The notes under the pieces: generated by a model
What the model was told of the DNA's origin: nothing
The model's input: only the letters and a program-made list of their open reading frames with translations
The model's database searches: none
In this document: in pieces, positions 35,545-44,666 of the stretch
How the letters are laid out: each line of letters opens with the position of its first letter
How positions within the stretch are numbered: the stretch's first letter is position 1
Made by a program: the position numbers and the translations under genes
Assembly: GCA_041441915.1 (NCBI GenBank)
Contig: JASDRS010000019.1
Location: forward strand, 62,001 to 126,000
Source: UBA10365 sp041441915
GTDB taxonomy: Bacteria > Pseudomonadota > Alphaproteobacteria > Rhodobacterales > Rhodobacteraceae
DNA length: 64,000 nucleotides
Reading direction: 5' to 3'

Positions 35545-38235
35545 ATGACCGTAATCGTTGGACATGACAGCGCCAAAACCCGGAAAACACTGATTGTGGC
35601 GGGTCAAACTGTAGAATATTATTCTATTCCGGCAGCTGAAGCCGCTGGCTTGGGAAATTTTTCGCGCCTACCTGCCGCACTTAAGGTCGTCTTAGAAAAT
35701 ATGCTTCGCTATGAGGATGGAAAAGCTGTATCGCTCGACGACATCCGCGCCTTTGGTGAATGGGCCGATAGGGGTGGTAAAAATCCGCGCGAAATAGCCT
35801 ATCGGCCAGCACGTGTGTTGATGCAAGATTTTACAGGTGTGCCAGCCGTAGTTGACTTAGCCGCGATGCGCGATGGTATCTCAAGTTTAGGCGGAAATGC
35901 CCAACAGATCAATCCATTGGCACCCGTTGATTTGGTAATTGACCATTCTGTAATGATCGATGAGTTTGGAACCCCACGTGCCTTTCAGCGCAATGTTGAC
36001 CGCGAATATGAGCGCAACATTGAACGCTATACTTTCTTAAAATGGGGGCAAAAAGCCTTTAACAACTTTAGAGTCGTCCCCCCAGGTACGGGCATTTGCC
36101 ATCAAGTAAATTTGGAATATTTGGCACAAACTGTCTGGATGGACAAAGATCAAAACGGCCACAACATAGCCTATCCTGACACGTTGGTAGGAACAGACAG
36201 TCACACGACGATGGTCAATGGCCTGGCTGTTCTTGGTTGGGGCGTTGGTGGCATTGAAGCTGAAGCCGCAATGCTCGGGCAACCCGTTTCTATGCTTATC
36301 CCGGAAGTGATAGGCCTTAAACTGATAGGTCAAATGACAGAAGGCACCACAGCCACAGACTTGGTGTTGAAAGTTGTTCAAATGTTACGCAAAAAAGGCG
36401 TAGTAAATAAATTTGTCGAATTCTACGGTGAAGGGCTTAACTACTTGCCACTAGCAGACCGTGCAACGATAGCCAATATGGCGCCCGAATATGGTGCAAC
36501 TTGCGGCTTTTTTCCAATTGACCAAGAAACCCTACGCTATTTGCGTGGTACGGGCCGTGACGAAGCGCGCATTGCGTTGGTTGAGGCCTATGCTAAAGCA
36601 AATGGCATGTGGCGCGACGTGGATTATGCGCCTATCTATACCGACACGTTGGAACTTGACATGGGCGCGATCGTGCCAGCTATTTCTGGCCCAAAACGTC
36701 CACAAGATTTCTTACCACTTACCGATTCAAAAACAGAATTTACCAAAGAAATGAAAAAGTCGTTCAAACGCCCAATGGGTGTTGAAGTACCTGTAGTGGG
36801 GAAAGACTTTACCATGCATTCGGGTAAGGTCGTAATTGCCTCTATCACCTCTTGCACCAACACATCAAATCCATCGGTGATGATTGCGGCAGGTCTTGTA
36901 GCGCGCAAAGCCAATGCTTTGGGTTTGAAATCAAAACCTTGGGTTAAAACATCGCTTGCGCCAGGCAGCCAAGTGGTGTCAGAGTATTTGAACGCGGCCG
37001 ATTTACAAAAAGACCTTGATGCGCTCGGCTTTAATCTGGTCGGCTATGGTTGTACCACTTGTATTGGCAACTCAGGCCCACTTGATCCGGAGATCTCAGC
37101 CGCTATTTACAAAGGAGATTTGGTTGCCACGGCCGTGCTTTCGGGCAATCGCAACTTTGAAGGGCGCATTTCACCTGACGTGCGTGCCAATTATCTAGCG
37201 AGCCCCCCCTTGGTGGTTGCCTATGCTTTGGCGGGTGACATGGACATTGATCTCACAACCGAACCATTAGGCCAAGGAAGAAATGGCACCGACGTCTATC
37301 TCAAAGACATATGGCCCACTAATGCCGAGATTGCGCGTCTGGTTGAAAAAACTGTGACACGTTCAGCATTTTTAAAAAAATATGCTGATGTCTTTAAAGG
37401 TGACAAAAAATGGCAAGCGGTCAAAACAACCAACAGTGAAACCTATGACTGGCCCGAAGCAAGCACATATATTCAAAACCCACCATATTTTCAAGGCATG
37501 TCAAAAACCCCAGGTGTGATCAAAAACATTGAAAACGCTCGTATTTTGGCACTGTTAGGCGATATGATCACCACCGATCATATTAGTCCCGCAGGTTCAT
37601 TTAAAGAAGGCACGCCCGCGGGCCGCTATTTAAATGAACGCCAGGTACCTACTGCAGAGTTTAACAGCTACGGCGCGCGGCGCGGCAATCACCAAGTGAT
37701 GATGCGCGGTACTTTCGCCAATATCCGCATCAAGAATGAAATGCTTGATAGCGTTGAAGGTGGATACACCAAGGGGCCAGATGGGGAGCAAACTTCAATT
37801 TTTGATGCCTCAATGGCCTATCAAGGAAAGGGTACGCCCTTGGTCATTTTTGGCGGCGTGGAATATGGTGCGGGTTCAAGCCGCGACTGGGCCGCGAAAG
37901 GCACGGCTCTTTTGGGTGTAAAGGCTGTGATTGCTGAAAGTTTTGAACGTATTCACCGTTCAAATTTGGTGGGCATGGGGGTTATACCATTTGAATTTAC
38001 TAATAACGACACACGCAAATCCTTGGGATTAACGGGTGATGAATTTGTATCAATCGTAGGACTGGAAGGCGATCTAAAAGCACTTTCAACTGTGAACTGC
38101 ACTATTACATATAAGGACGGAACGGCCAAAACTATTGCGCTGAAATGCCGAATCGATACAGAGATTGAAATCGAATATGTCGAACATGGCGGCGTCTTGC
38201 GCTATGTGCTGCGCAATCTTGCCAAGTCGGTTTGA
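35545..38235 (+). CDS. acnA: aconitate hydratase A
   Basis: [4Fe-4S] enzyme interconverting citrate and isocitrate in the TCA cycle. I use the ATG at 35545 (896 aa), behind an AAAGGA site; an in-frame ATG at 35485 lacks one and adds 20 atypical residues. Motifs: LVGTDSHTTMVNGLAVLGWG, cluster Cys in SITSCTNTSNP (near residue 436) and the pair in GYGCTTCIGNSGPL (near 500), and the C-terminal swivel domain with GVEYGAGSSRDWAAKG. Divergent from the DUF1223 gene; ends at a strong shared terminator. Confidence 0.97.
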   Translation: MTVIVGHDSAKTRKTLIVAGQTVEYYSIPAAEAAGLGNFSRLPAALKVVLENMLRYEDGKAVSLDDIRAFGEWADRGGKNPREIAYRPARVLMQDFTGVPAVVDLAAMRDGISSLGGNAQQINPLAPVDLVIDHSVMIDEFGTPRAFQRNVDREYERNIERYTFLKWGQKAFNNFRVVPPGTGICHQVNLEYLAQTVWMDKDQNGHNIAYPDTLVGTDSHTTMVNGLAVLGWGVGGIEAEAAMLGQPVSMLIPEVIGLKLIGQMTEGTTATDLVLKVVQMLRKKGVVNKFVEFYGEGLNYLPLADRATIANMAPEYGATCGFFPIDQETLRYLRGTGRDEARIALVEAYAKANGMWRDVDYAPIYTDTLELDMGAIVPAISGPKRPQDFLPLTDSKTEFTKEMKKSFKRPMGVEVPVVGKDFTMHSGKVVIASITSCTNTSNPSVMIAAGLVARKANALGLKSKPWVKTSLAPGSQVVSEYLNAADLQKDLDALGFNLVGYGCTTCIGNSGPLDPEISAAIYKGDLVATAVLSGNRNFEGRISPDVRANYLASPPLVVAYALAGDMDIDLTTEPLGQGRNGTDVYLKDIWPTNAEIARLVEKTVTRSAFLKKYADVFKGDKKWQAVKTTNSETYDWPEASTYIQNPPYFQGMSKTPGVIKNIENARILALLGDMITTDHISPAGSFKEGTPAGRYLNERQVPTAEFNSYGARRGNHQVMMRGTFANIRIKNEMLDSVEGGYTKGPDGEQTSIFDASMAYQGKGTPLVIFGGVEYGAGSSRDWAAKGTALLGVKAVIAESFERIHRSNLVGMGVIPFEFTNNDTRKSLGLTGDEFVSIVGLEGDLKALSTVNCTITYKDGTAKTIALKCRIDTEIEIEYVEHGGVLRYVLRNLAKSV

Positions 38236-38237
38236 TT

Positions 38238-38273
38238 AACAGTAGGGCGGCGCAAAAGTGCCGCCCTACTGTT
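38238..38273. terminator. strong bidirectional terminator shared by acnA and ccmG
   Basis: AACAGTAGGGCGGC (38238-38251) pairs perfectly with GCCGCCCTACTGTT (38260-38273): 14 bp with an 8-nt loop. The ccmG stop codon (38266-38268, minus strand) lies inside the right arm, so the hairpin includes the last codons of ccmG. The T-run is short on both sides; the stem itself is very stable. Confidence 0.75.
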
Positions 38274-38811
38274 CTATCGCGATTAGGGCGGCTTTTTGCA
38301 ATGCAGGCTTTATATCACTTTCCAAATTGCGCGCAGTAATAGGCCCTGCCCACCGCAAAACAATCCGGCCTTGACCATCTATAATGAAGGATTCCGGAAC
38401 CCCATAAACACCCCAGTCCAAAGCCATATGGCCCTGTTTATCTTGGCCCATCTTTTGATAAGGCGCGCCCATCTCGGACATGAAACCTAAGGCGGCTGAG
38501 GCCTCATCTTTATAATTAACCCCATAAATAGGCAGGCCCGTCGTTTGCAGATCCATAAGCTGTGAATGCTCAACTCGACAAGGCTGGCACCAAGAGGCCC
38601 AGAAATTTACAATCTTAGCACCTGGTGCCGCCAGATCGCCTGCATCAAAGAGCTTCGCGTCCCCTAAGGGCCCTAACTCAATCTTCGGTGCTTGTTGCCC
38701 AATAAAAGTCGAGGGTAAATTATCAGGGTCAGAGCGTTCCATGCTAAAGTAAAAAAGTAGCGAAAGTCCTACAAATAGGGCAGGCGGAAATAAAACCAGC
38801 GGACGTATCAT
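38266..38811 (-). CDS. ccmG: thiol:disulfide interchange protein CcmG/DsbE
   Basis: Periplasmic membrane-anchored thioredoxin that reduces apocytochrome c before heme attachment. The 181-aa protein has an N-terminal anchor (residues 5-22). The redox motif is WASWCQPC (Cys75, Cys78), and GVYGVPESFIIDGQGRI has the conserved cis-Pro. It overlaps ccmD by 4 bp (ATGA). Last gene of ccmA-B-C-D-G. Confidence 0.96.
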   Translation of the reverse strand: MIRPLVLFPPALFVGLSLLFYFSMERSDPDNLPSTFIGQQAPKIELGPLGDAKLFDAGDLAAPGAKIVNFWASWCQPCRVEHSQLMDLQTTGLPIYGVNYKDEASAALGFMSEMGAPYQKMGQDKQGHMALDWGVYGVPESFIIDGQGRIVLRWAGPITARNLESDIKPALQKAALIAIEQ

Positions 38812-38984
38812 GCGTTTTTCACCTGCTCTTCGGCTTTGACCAAAGCCTCAGCCTCTGCAAAGGCAAGCATTTTTTTCATGTGTCGTGCCTGCCAAAGACT
38901 CAACCCGATCAAAAGCGCTAAACAAATGATTGACGTGCCGTAAGCTGTAAAAACTGCGTCAGAGTATTTTCCTAGATCAGGCAT
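38808..38984 (-). CDS. ccmD: heme exporter protein CcmD
   Basis: Small membrane protein (58 aa) that helps release holo-CcmE from the CcmABC complex. One hydrophobic segment (residues 9-31, typical SDAVFTAYGTSIICLALLIG) is followed by a charged tail. I use the ATG at 38984, which gives the common MPDLGKYS start; a longer frame to 38999 is possible. It overlaps ccmC by 8 bp and ccmG by 4 bp. Confidence 0.88.
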   Translation of the reverse strand: MPDLGKYSDAVFTAYGTSIICLALLIGLSLWQARHMKKMLAFAEAEALVKAEEQVKNA

Positions 38985-39711
38985 GACGACCCCTTTCACG
39001 CGCCCTCAAAACTCCCAAGCGGCGGGCTCGTATCTCGGTTCTGGTGCGCAACAAAACCAACGTGAAAAACAACAAAATGAACCCTGCTATGCACACCAAC
39101 AGTGGCAGGTAAAACACATCTGCAACATGTTCTTGCTTATCCAGGCTTAACGAGGCCCCTTGATGAAGACCCCGATTCCAAAAGTTCACCGCATATCGGC
39201 TTAGTAGGGCAAATACAGACCCTACGATACAAAGAATCGAAGTCAAATCCGCTGCCGCATCAGGTACTTCAACGGCTTTCCACATGGCTAAATAACCAAG
39301 ATAAAACAAACATAAAATCAAAAACGACGTAAGCCTTGGGTCCCACACCCACCAAGTTCCCCACATGGGCTGGCCCCAAATCGCGCCAGTGACCAGCGCG
39401 ACTACAGTAAAGGTCAACCCAACGGGGGCAGCAGCCTTGGCCGCCAACGCAGAAACATGATGTCGACGTACCAACCAAATTATTGAGGCCACAAGCATCA
39501 TTAACCAAGTATTAATAGCCATTAAGGCAGCAGGCACATGCAAATAAATGATTTTTACAGTTGATCCCTGCTTGTAATCATCCGGTGTAAAAAAAAAGCC
39601 CCACATCAATCCCACCAGAAAACACAACGCTGATAAAACCGTCACCACAGGCAAAAGTCGCCCAGACAGGTCCATGAAACGTTTTGGATTCGCATATTCC
39701 CAAAGTGTCAT
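38977..39711 (-). CDS. ccmC: heme exporter / heme-handling protein CcmC
   Basis: Inner-membrane protein that presents heme to CcmE. The 244-aa protein has six membrane segments and the tryptophan-rich WWD motif WGTWWVWDPRLTS near residue 120. Flanking His residues (YLHVPAA, and LHQGASLS in the last loop) fit the family's heme ligands. I use the ATG at 39711 behind a GGAA site; an upstream TTG at 39726 would add five residues. Confidence 0.95.
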   Translation of the reverse strand: MTLWEYANPKRFMDLSGRLLPVVTVLSALCFLVGLMWGFFFTPDDYKQGSTVKIIYLHVPAALMAINTWLMMLVASIIWLVRRHHVSALAAKAAAPVGLTFTVVALVTGAIWGQPMWGTWWVWDPRLTSFLILCLFYLGYLAMWKAVEVPDAAADLTSILCIVGSVFALLSRYAVNFWNRGLHQGASLSLDKQEHVADVFYLPLLVCIAGFILLFFTLVLLRTRTEIRARRLGVLRARERGRHA

Positions 39712-39739
39712 CTTCGTTCCATTCAATATAGTGATGGCA

Positions 39740-40396
39740 TTATTCTAAGTTTATCCGCAAAACTTTGGCCGAAGCAAAGGGCAAAAGTGCCGCGGTAGAG
39801 GTCGACAATACAACTAGAAATATCAACGGCGTGCTTACATCCAATCCCAAAGCGCCGCGTTTAACAACCTCGGTACCGAAAATCAATGTCGGCACATAAA
39901 GTGGCAGAACCAAAAGCGACAACAAAAGCCCACCACGTTTGATCCCCACAGTAAGGGCCGCGCCAAACGCCCCAATGAAGCAAAGGGCTGGTGTACCGCA
40001 CAGCATCGAGCCTAAAAGCCAAAAATAGCCATCTTGCGGCAAATATAGTAAAATTCCCAAAATTGGCGAGATCAAAGTAAGCGGCAGGCCCGTGACTAGC
40101 CAAAGCGCCAAGGCTTTTATCACCACAACACCTTCCAATGGAAAAGGTGCGCTGGCCAAAAGGTCTAGGCTGCCATCTTCAAAATCCAACGCAAAAAGCC
40201 TATCAAGCGACAAAAGAGTTGCCAAGAGGGCGCCAAGCCACAGAATTGCGGGGGCTATTTTGGCCAAAAGCAAAGGCTCAGGCCCCACGCCAAGCGGCAC
40301 CAAAATAGTCAGAATAAAAAAGAACGACAAGCCCAGCCCAAAACCACCTCCAGCGCGCATGCCCAGCCTAAGATCGCGCAACAAAAGGGCTTTCAT
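39740..40396 (-). CDS. ccmB: heme exporter protein CcmB
   Basis: Membrane subunit of the CcmAB ABC complex that drives release of holo-CcmE. The 218-aa protein has about six hydrophobic segments. Typical features are the N-terminal LLLRDLRLGMRAGGGFG, the segment LDRLFALDFEDGSLDLL, and GILLYLPQDGYFWLLGSMLC. Its ATG overlaps the ccmA stop (ATGA). Confidence 0.95.
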   Translation of the reverse strand: MKALLLRDLRLGMRAGGGFGLGLSFFFILTILVPLGVGPEPLLLAKIAPAILWLGALLATLLSLDRLFALDFEDGSLDLLASAPFPLEGVVVIKALALWLVTGLPLTLISPILGILLYLPQDGYFWLLGSMLCGTPALCFIGAFGAALTVGIKRGGLLLSLLVLPLYVPTLIFGTEVVKRGALGLDVSTPLIFLVVLSTSTAALLPFASAKVLRINLE

Positions 40397-41019
40397 ATCA
40401 TGGCCTCATCAAAAGCGCCTTGATGGCTTTGAGTTTCAATATTGGCGCGATATTGGTTTAGATCCAGCGTCATGGCCCCTATCAAGCCCAGTTCAATATG
40501 TGTGGCAATAACGGCAATGCCACCCGAAGCCAGATGCGTGCTCAGCATATTTTGGAAAAGTTCGGTGCTGCTCGCGTCAAGCGACACGGTCGGCTCGTCC
40601 ATGATCCAAATTTTGCAACCCGTAACCAAAAAACGCGCCAGACCAAGACGGCGCTTTTGCCCAGCCGACAAATGCGCAGCAAATCGGTCGTGCAGGGTCT
40701 TAAGGTTCATTACACTCAGTGCATGTACAATATCTGTTTGCCCATAAACCATGGCCCAAAAATGTAAATTTTCGGTTACGGTGAGAGCAGTTTTTACCCC
40801 ATCCAGATGCGCGCCATAAACCAGATCGTCCTGGCCAACCTTGACCTTCCCAGCCAGGGGTTTAATCAGCCCGGCCAAAAGACGCAAGAGCGTGGTCTTG
40901 CCAATCCCATTGTCACCGCGAAGCACCAAGGCTTGGCCCGCGCTCACCTTAAAACTAAGCCCTTCAAGCAAAACCACTCCGTCCTTGGCGCAGCTTAAAT
41001 GTTCAACGCAAAGTTCCAT
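40393..41019 (-). CDS. ccmA: cytochrome c biogenesis ATP-binding protein CcmA
   Basis: ATPase of the CcmAB complex. With the ATG at 41019 it has 208 aa. Walker A GDNGIGKTTLLRLL (Lys41), signature HLSAGQKRRLGLARF, Walker B CKIWIMDEP and the H-loop IATHIEL are all present. A TTG two codons upstream (41025) is an alternative. First gene of the ccm cluster. Confidence 0.96.
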   Translation of the reverse strand: MELCVEHLSCAKDGVVLLEGLSFKVSAGQALVLRGDNGIGKTTLLRLLAGLIKPLAGKVKVGQDDLVYGAHLDGVKTALTVTENLHFWAMVYGQTDIVHALSVMNLKTLHDRFAAHLSAGQKRRLGLARFLVTGCKIWIMDEPTVSLDASSTELFQNMLSTHLASGGIAVIATHIELGLIGAMTLDLNQYRANIETQSHQGAFDEAMI

Positions 41020-41064
41020 GCCCAAGCCTAACTCATTCTCACCAGAGCAAAAAGCCTAAACACT

Positions 41065-41418
41065 CTAAATTTTTGTCAGGGCAACGGCAATCCGTCTGCC
41101 TTCGGACAAAAGCACATTATAGGTTCGACAAGCGGCCGGCGAATTCATAACTTCAAGCCCAATACCTGCGGCTTCTATCTGCCCACGAAAGGCGGACGGC
41201 GCATGGGAGATTTCAGCCCCCATTCCCAGAAACAAGACATCAATATTCTCCGCAAGCGACAAAATACGTTCGCAATCCTGGAACCCGCCCCAAGGGCCAG
41301 AGTACCATGGGGTAATCAGCACATCGCCCCAAATGACTTTCCCTGCGATACGAAAAAATCCCGGCCCATAACTGTCTATGGGTCGGGCCGATTCATAGGT
41401 TATTTCGTTTAACAGCAT
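41065..41418 (-). CDS. Mth938-like domain protein (DUF498)
   Basis: A 117-aa protein of the Mth938/NDUFAF3-like fold, with PIDSYGPGFFRIAG, DVLFLGMGAEI and SPAACRTYNVLLSEGRRI. The mitochondrial relative helps complex I assembly, but a bacterial function is not established. It follows secF by 3 bp and lies between the secDF and ccm genes, the usual place in Rhodobacteraceae, so it is likely on the yajC-secD-secF mRNA. Confidence 0.88.
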   Translation of the reverse strand: MLLNEITYESARPIDSYGPGFFRIAGKVIWGDVLITPWYSGPWGGFQDCERILSLAENIDVLFLGMGAEISHAPSAFRGQIEAAGIGLEVMNSPAACRTYNVLLSEGRRIAVALTKI

Positions 41419-41421
41419 CGT

Positions 41422-42390
41422 TTAAGCGTCAATATTAGCATATTGCGTGCCAGCGGCATTTGGTTTTTTGGGGCCACCACGGTTTACACCCATGAATAAT
41501 ACAATGTTTTTAGCCACAAATACTGACGAATACGTGCCCAGCAACACACCAAAGGCAATGGCAAAAGCAAAACCACGGATCACATCACCGCCCAACACTA
41601 GCATCGCAGTCAGAGCCAGCAAGGTCGTGACTGAGGTCATCAATGTGCGCGCCAAAGTTTCATTCACAGAAAGATTCATCACAGCACGCAGATCCATCGT
41701 CTTATATTTTATCAGATTTTCTCGCAAACGGTCGAAAACCACCACCGTATCATTGATCGAATAGCCTAAAATCGTAAGCAGTGCAGCAATGGTGCTTAGA
41801 TCAAATTTTATTTTAAACAGTGCAAAAACTCCGATGGTAATTAATACATCATGCACCAGCGCCAAAACCGCACCAACGGCAAATTGCCATTCAAAGCGGA
41901 GCCAGATGTAAAATAAAATCCCAAAAGTTGCTACTGTCATAGCCAATATCGCTGAAGTGATCAGCTCTTTAGACACTTTAGGGCCAACCGACTCTACCGA
42001 AGAAAAAATAATTGTGGGGTCAAATGCCACAAGGGCCGCTTCGATATTTTGAATGACCTCGGGGGTAATGGCCTCAGATCCAGCAAGGGCTGCAATACGG
42101 ATCATGGCCACATGCTGGTTCGACCTAAAGTTGGGGTCGAACACTTGGGTGATAGACACATCACCCAAGGAAAGCGCTGTTAAAACAGCTCGGTACTCGG
42201 CCACATCAACCGCTTGGGTCGAATCTGTACGAATACTGGTGCCACCTTTGAAATCAATGCCAAAATTCAGCCCAATCACGGCCCAAAGTACCATGGCGAT
42301 AACTATTGCGACCATCGACCCGCCAAAGGTTAGCTTTTGATATTTAAAAAAGTCAAAAGTAGTTTTTTCTGGTGCAAGTCTAAGACGCAT
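41422..42390 (-). CDS. secF: protein translocase subunit SecF
   Basis: Works with SecD to pull preproteins through SecYEG using the proton gradient. The 322-aa protein has six membrane segments, the motif IGLNFGIDFKGGTSIR near residue 35, and the conserved TLLALTAMLVLGGDVIRGF and YSINDTVVVFDRLREN. I chose the ATG at 42390 behind AGGAAA; the frame extends to 42438 but overlaps secD. Eight bases separate it from secD. Confidence 0.96.
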   Translation of the reverse strand: MRLRLAPEKTTFDFFKYQKLTFGGSMVAIVIAMVLWAVIGLNFGIDFKGGTSIRTDSTQAVDVAEYRAVLTALSLGDVSITQVFDPNFRSNQHVAMIRIAALAGSEAITPEVIQNIEAALVAFDPTIIFSSVESVGPKVSKELITSAILAMTVATFGILFYIWLRFEWQFAVGAVLALVHDVLITIGVFALFKIKFDLSTIAALLTILGYSINDTVVVFDRLRENLIKYKTMDLRAVMNLSVNETLARTLMTSVTTLLALTAMLVLGGDVIRGFAFAIAFGVLLGTYSSVFVAKNIVLFMGVNRGGPKKPNAAGTQYANIDA

Positions 42391-42398
42391 CTGATTTC

Positions 42399-44066
42399 CT
42401 AAACAACTATGGTTTTGGGCCGCCGCCAAGCAAACCAAATCAAAATGATCGCCCGCGTGACATAGATCGCCGTAAACACAGATGAGATGATCCCAACCCC
42501 TAATGTCACTGCAAAGCCGCGCACAGGGCCTGTGCCCACGGTGAAGAGTACCGCCGCCGTGAGGAACGTGGTTATATTGGCGTCAAAAATGGCCGAAAGG
42601 GCGCGCTCATAGCCTAATTCGATGGCACGCGCAGGGTTATTTTGAAGACGTAATTCTTCGCGAATCCGTTCGAAAACCAATACATTGGCATCAACCGCCA
42701 TCCCAATAGTCAATACAATGCCCGCAATTCCCGGCAAGGTGAGCGTGCCGCCAAGCAAGGACAAAAAGCCAAAAATTAGCCCCATATTCAGGGCTAGCGC
42801 CAAATTCGCAAAAAACCCAAAAAGCCCATAACTGGCCCAAACAAAGAAAATCACCCCCACTGCAGCCACTAAGGTAGCCAACCGACCCGCATCAATACTG
42901 TCTTGGCCAAGCTCTGGCCCGACAGTTCGCTCTTCCAAGAACACGAGCTTAGCAGGCAAGGCCCCAGCGCGTAACAGTAAAGAAAGATTGCTACTTTCCT
43001 CTATCGAAAAATTACCGGTTATAATGCCCGACCCGCCCGGAATGTGGCTTTGAATATTTGGAGCGGATATCACTTCATTATCAAGCACAATCGCAAAAGG
43101 CAGCCCAATGTTGGCGGCCGTGTAATCACCAAAGGCACGCGCTCCAGATGGGTTGAAACGAAAGCTGACCGCAGGCTGGTTGTTTTGGTCGAAACTTGGT
43201 TGGGCGTCAGTCAAGGCCTCTCCCGACACAACAGGGGTCTTTTTAATCACATAATAAATACCATTGTCATTTAAGGAGGGCAAAACGACCGAGCGTGCAT
43301 CAACTTCTTCATTGGCTGAAGTGGTGCGTTTGACAACAGCATTAAACGTCAGTTTTGCTGTGGTGCCGATCAAAGCTTTAAGTTCGGCAGCTGATCCAAT
43401 CCCGGGCACTTGGATCAACACGCGGTCACTGCCTTGTCGTTGAATGGTGGGTTCGCGTGTGCCCACTTCGTCAATACGGCGGCGAATGATTTCAAGGCTT
43501 GTCTGCAAGGTGCGGCGGTCGGTAGCCAATTTTTCGGCGTCAGTCAACTGCACAGTGATCTCGTTGTTCGCGCCAGTCACTTCAATGTCATTGTGTCCAA
43601 TGCCGCTCAGGCTTGAAACAGGGCGCGCCAATTTGCGTACAGCGGCAAGTGCCGCATCAAGGCCTGTGGATTCAGAAATTGCAACCTTGAGCTGGCCTTG
43701 GGGCGCCACAACCCTGCGCAAAGTGCCAATTTCATTACGAAGCGGGCGCAATGCATCCCGTACATCTGGCCACAAAGCATCTATCCGCACTTCGTAAACT
43801 TCGGCCACCTGCACTTCGGCCAACAGATGCGCTCCACCACGCAGATCCAGTCCTAAATTCACCAAACTGCTTGGTAAAAACTCAGGCCAAAGAGCGAGGG
43901 CTTGGCTTTGTTCTGGCGTGGCCACGCCCCCTTGCGCGGCTATAGCTTTGGCCGCGTCGTTATGCTGTTCTACCCTTGAATAAAAGAAATTTGGAGCAGC
44001 ATACAACAGGCCCAAAGAGCAAATAGTCCAAATCATCACACGTTTCCAGAGCGGTATTTGTAACAT
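42399..44066 (-). CDS. secD: protein translocase subunit SecD
   Basis: Large periplasmic-domain partner of SecF. The 555-aa protein has an N-terminal membrane segment, the P1 region with VNLGLDLRGGAHLLAEV near residue 70, and the conserved VPGIGSAAELKALIGTTAKL. Five C-terminal membrane segments include GMAVDANVLVFERIREELR. It lies 86 bp after yajC. Confidence 0.96.
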   Translation of the reverse strand: MLQIPLWKRVMIWTICSLGLLYAAPNFFYSRVEQHNDAAKAIAAQGGVATPEQSQALALWPEFLPSSLVNLGLDLRGGAHLLAEVQVAEVYEVRIDALWPDVRDALRPLRNEIGTLRRVVAPQGQLKVAISESTGLDAALAAVRKLARPVSSLSGIGHNDIEVTGANNEITVQLTDAEKLATDRRTLQTSLEIIRRRIDEVGTREPTIQRQGSDRVLIQVPGIGSAAELKALIGTTAKLTFNAVVKRTTSANEEVDARSVVLPSLNDNGIYYVIKKTPVVSGEALTDAQPSFDQNNQPAVSFRFNPSGARAFGDYTAANIGLPFAIVLDNEVISAPNIQSHIPGGSGIITGNFSIEESSNLSLLLRAGALPAKLVFLEERTVGPELGQDSIDAGRLATLVAAVGVIFFVWASYGLFGFFANLALALNMGLIFGFLSLLGGTLTLPGIAGIVLTIGMAVDANVLVFERIREELRLQNNPARAIELGYERALSAIFDANITTFLTAAVLFTVGTGPVRGFAVTLGVGIISSVFTAIYVTRAIILIWFAWRRPKTIVV

Positions 44067-44152
44067 AGAAGTTCATCCAATTTAGCCCAGTTAAGGCCAT
44101 GAAATAGGGCTGGCCCAACAGAACACCCCCGAAGGGCCGTTTGACCTTAACA

Positions 44153-44476
44153 TTAGGAAACGGCAGGTTCGGTCTTATTCAAAACCTGTGCGATTGTGGC
44201 GCGCAACACGCGCACTTTTACGCTTTCGCTAATTTCAACTTCCAAAATACCATCGTCATTCACTTTCGATACTTTGCCAATGATGCCACCCGACGTGACC
44301 ACTTGATCACCACGGCGCAAACCTTCGATCATAGATTTATGTTGACTAGCTTTTTTTTGCTGAGGACGGATCATTAAAAAATACATGATCGCAAAGATCA
44401 TAATCAGAGGCACAAAAGAAGAAAACGCACCCATACCACCACCGGCGGCCTGAGCATAAGCAGGAGTTACAAACAT
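44153..44476 (-). CDS. yajC: preprotein translocase subunit YajC
   Basis: Small accessory of the SecDF complex (107 aa). One membrane segment (near residues 19-37, FSSFVPLIMIFAIMYFLMIR) is followed by RPQQKK and a basic cytoplasmic domain with LRRGDQVVTSGGIIGKV. First gene of yajC-secD-secF; divergent from serS across 190 bp. Confidence 0.95.
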   Translation of the reverse strand: MFVTPAYAQAAGGGMGAFSSFVPLIMIFAIMYFLMIRPQQKKASQHKSMIEGLRRGDQVVTSGGIIGKVSKVNDDGILEVEISESVKVRVLRATIAQVLNKTEPAVS

Positions 44477-44666
44477 CGTTAGTTCCTATCTGGGCCCCAC
44501 CTGGGGCAATCTTTCGCAAAGCATAACGACCAGCCAGCCGCTTGGCAAGGCAGGCAAAAACCAAGTTCGTACAAATTTAGGTTCAAATATACTTCTACAT
44601 AGTTCATATGGGGATGAGAGGCGACTGCGCAAAGTCCAACGACCGAAACTCGACCAAAGGTGAACC

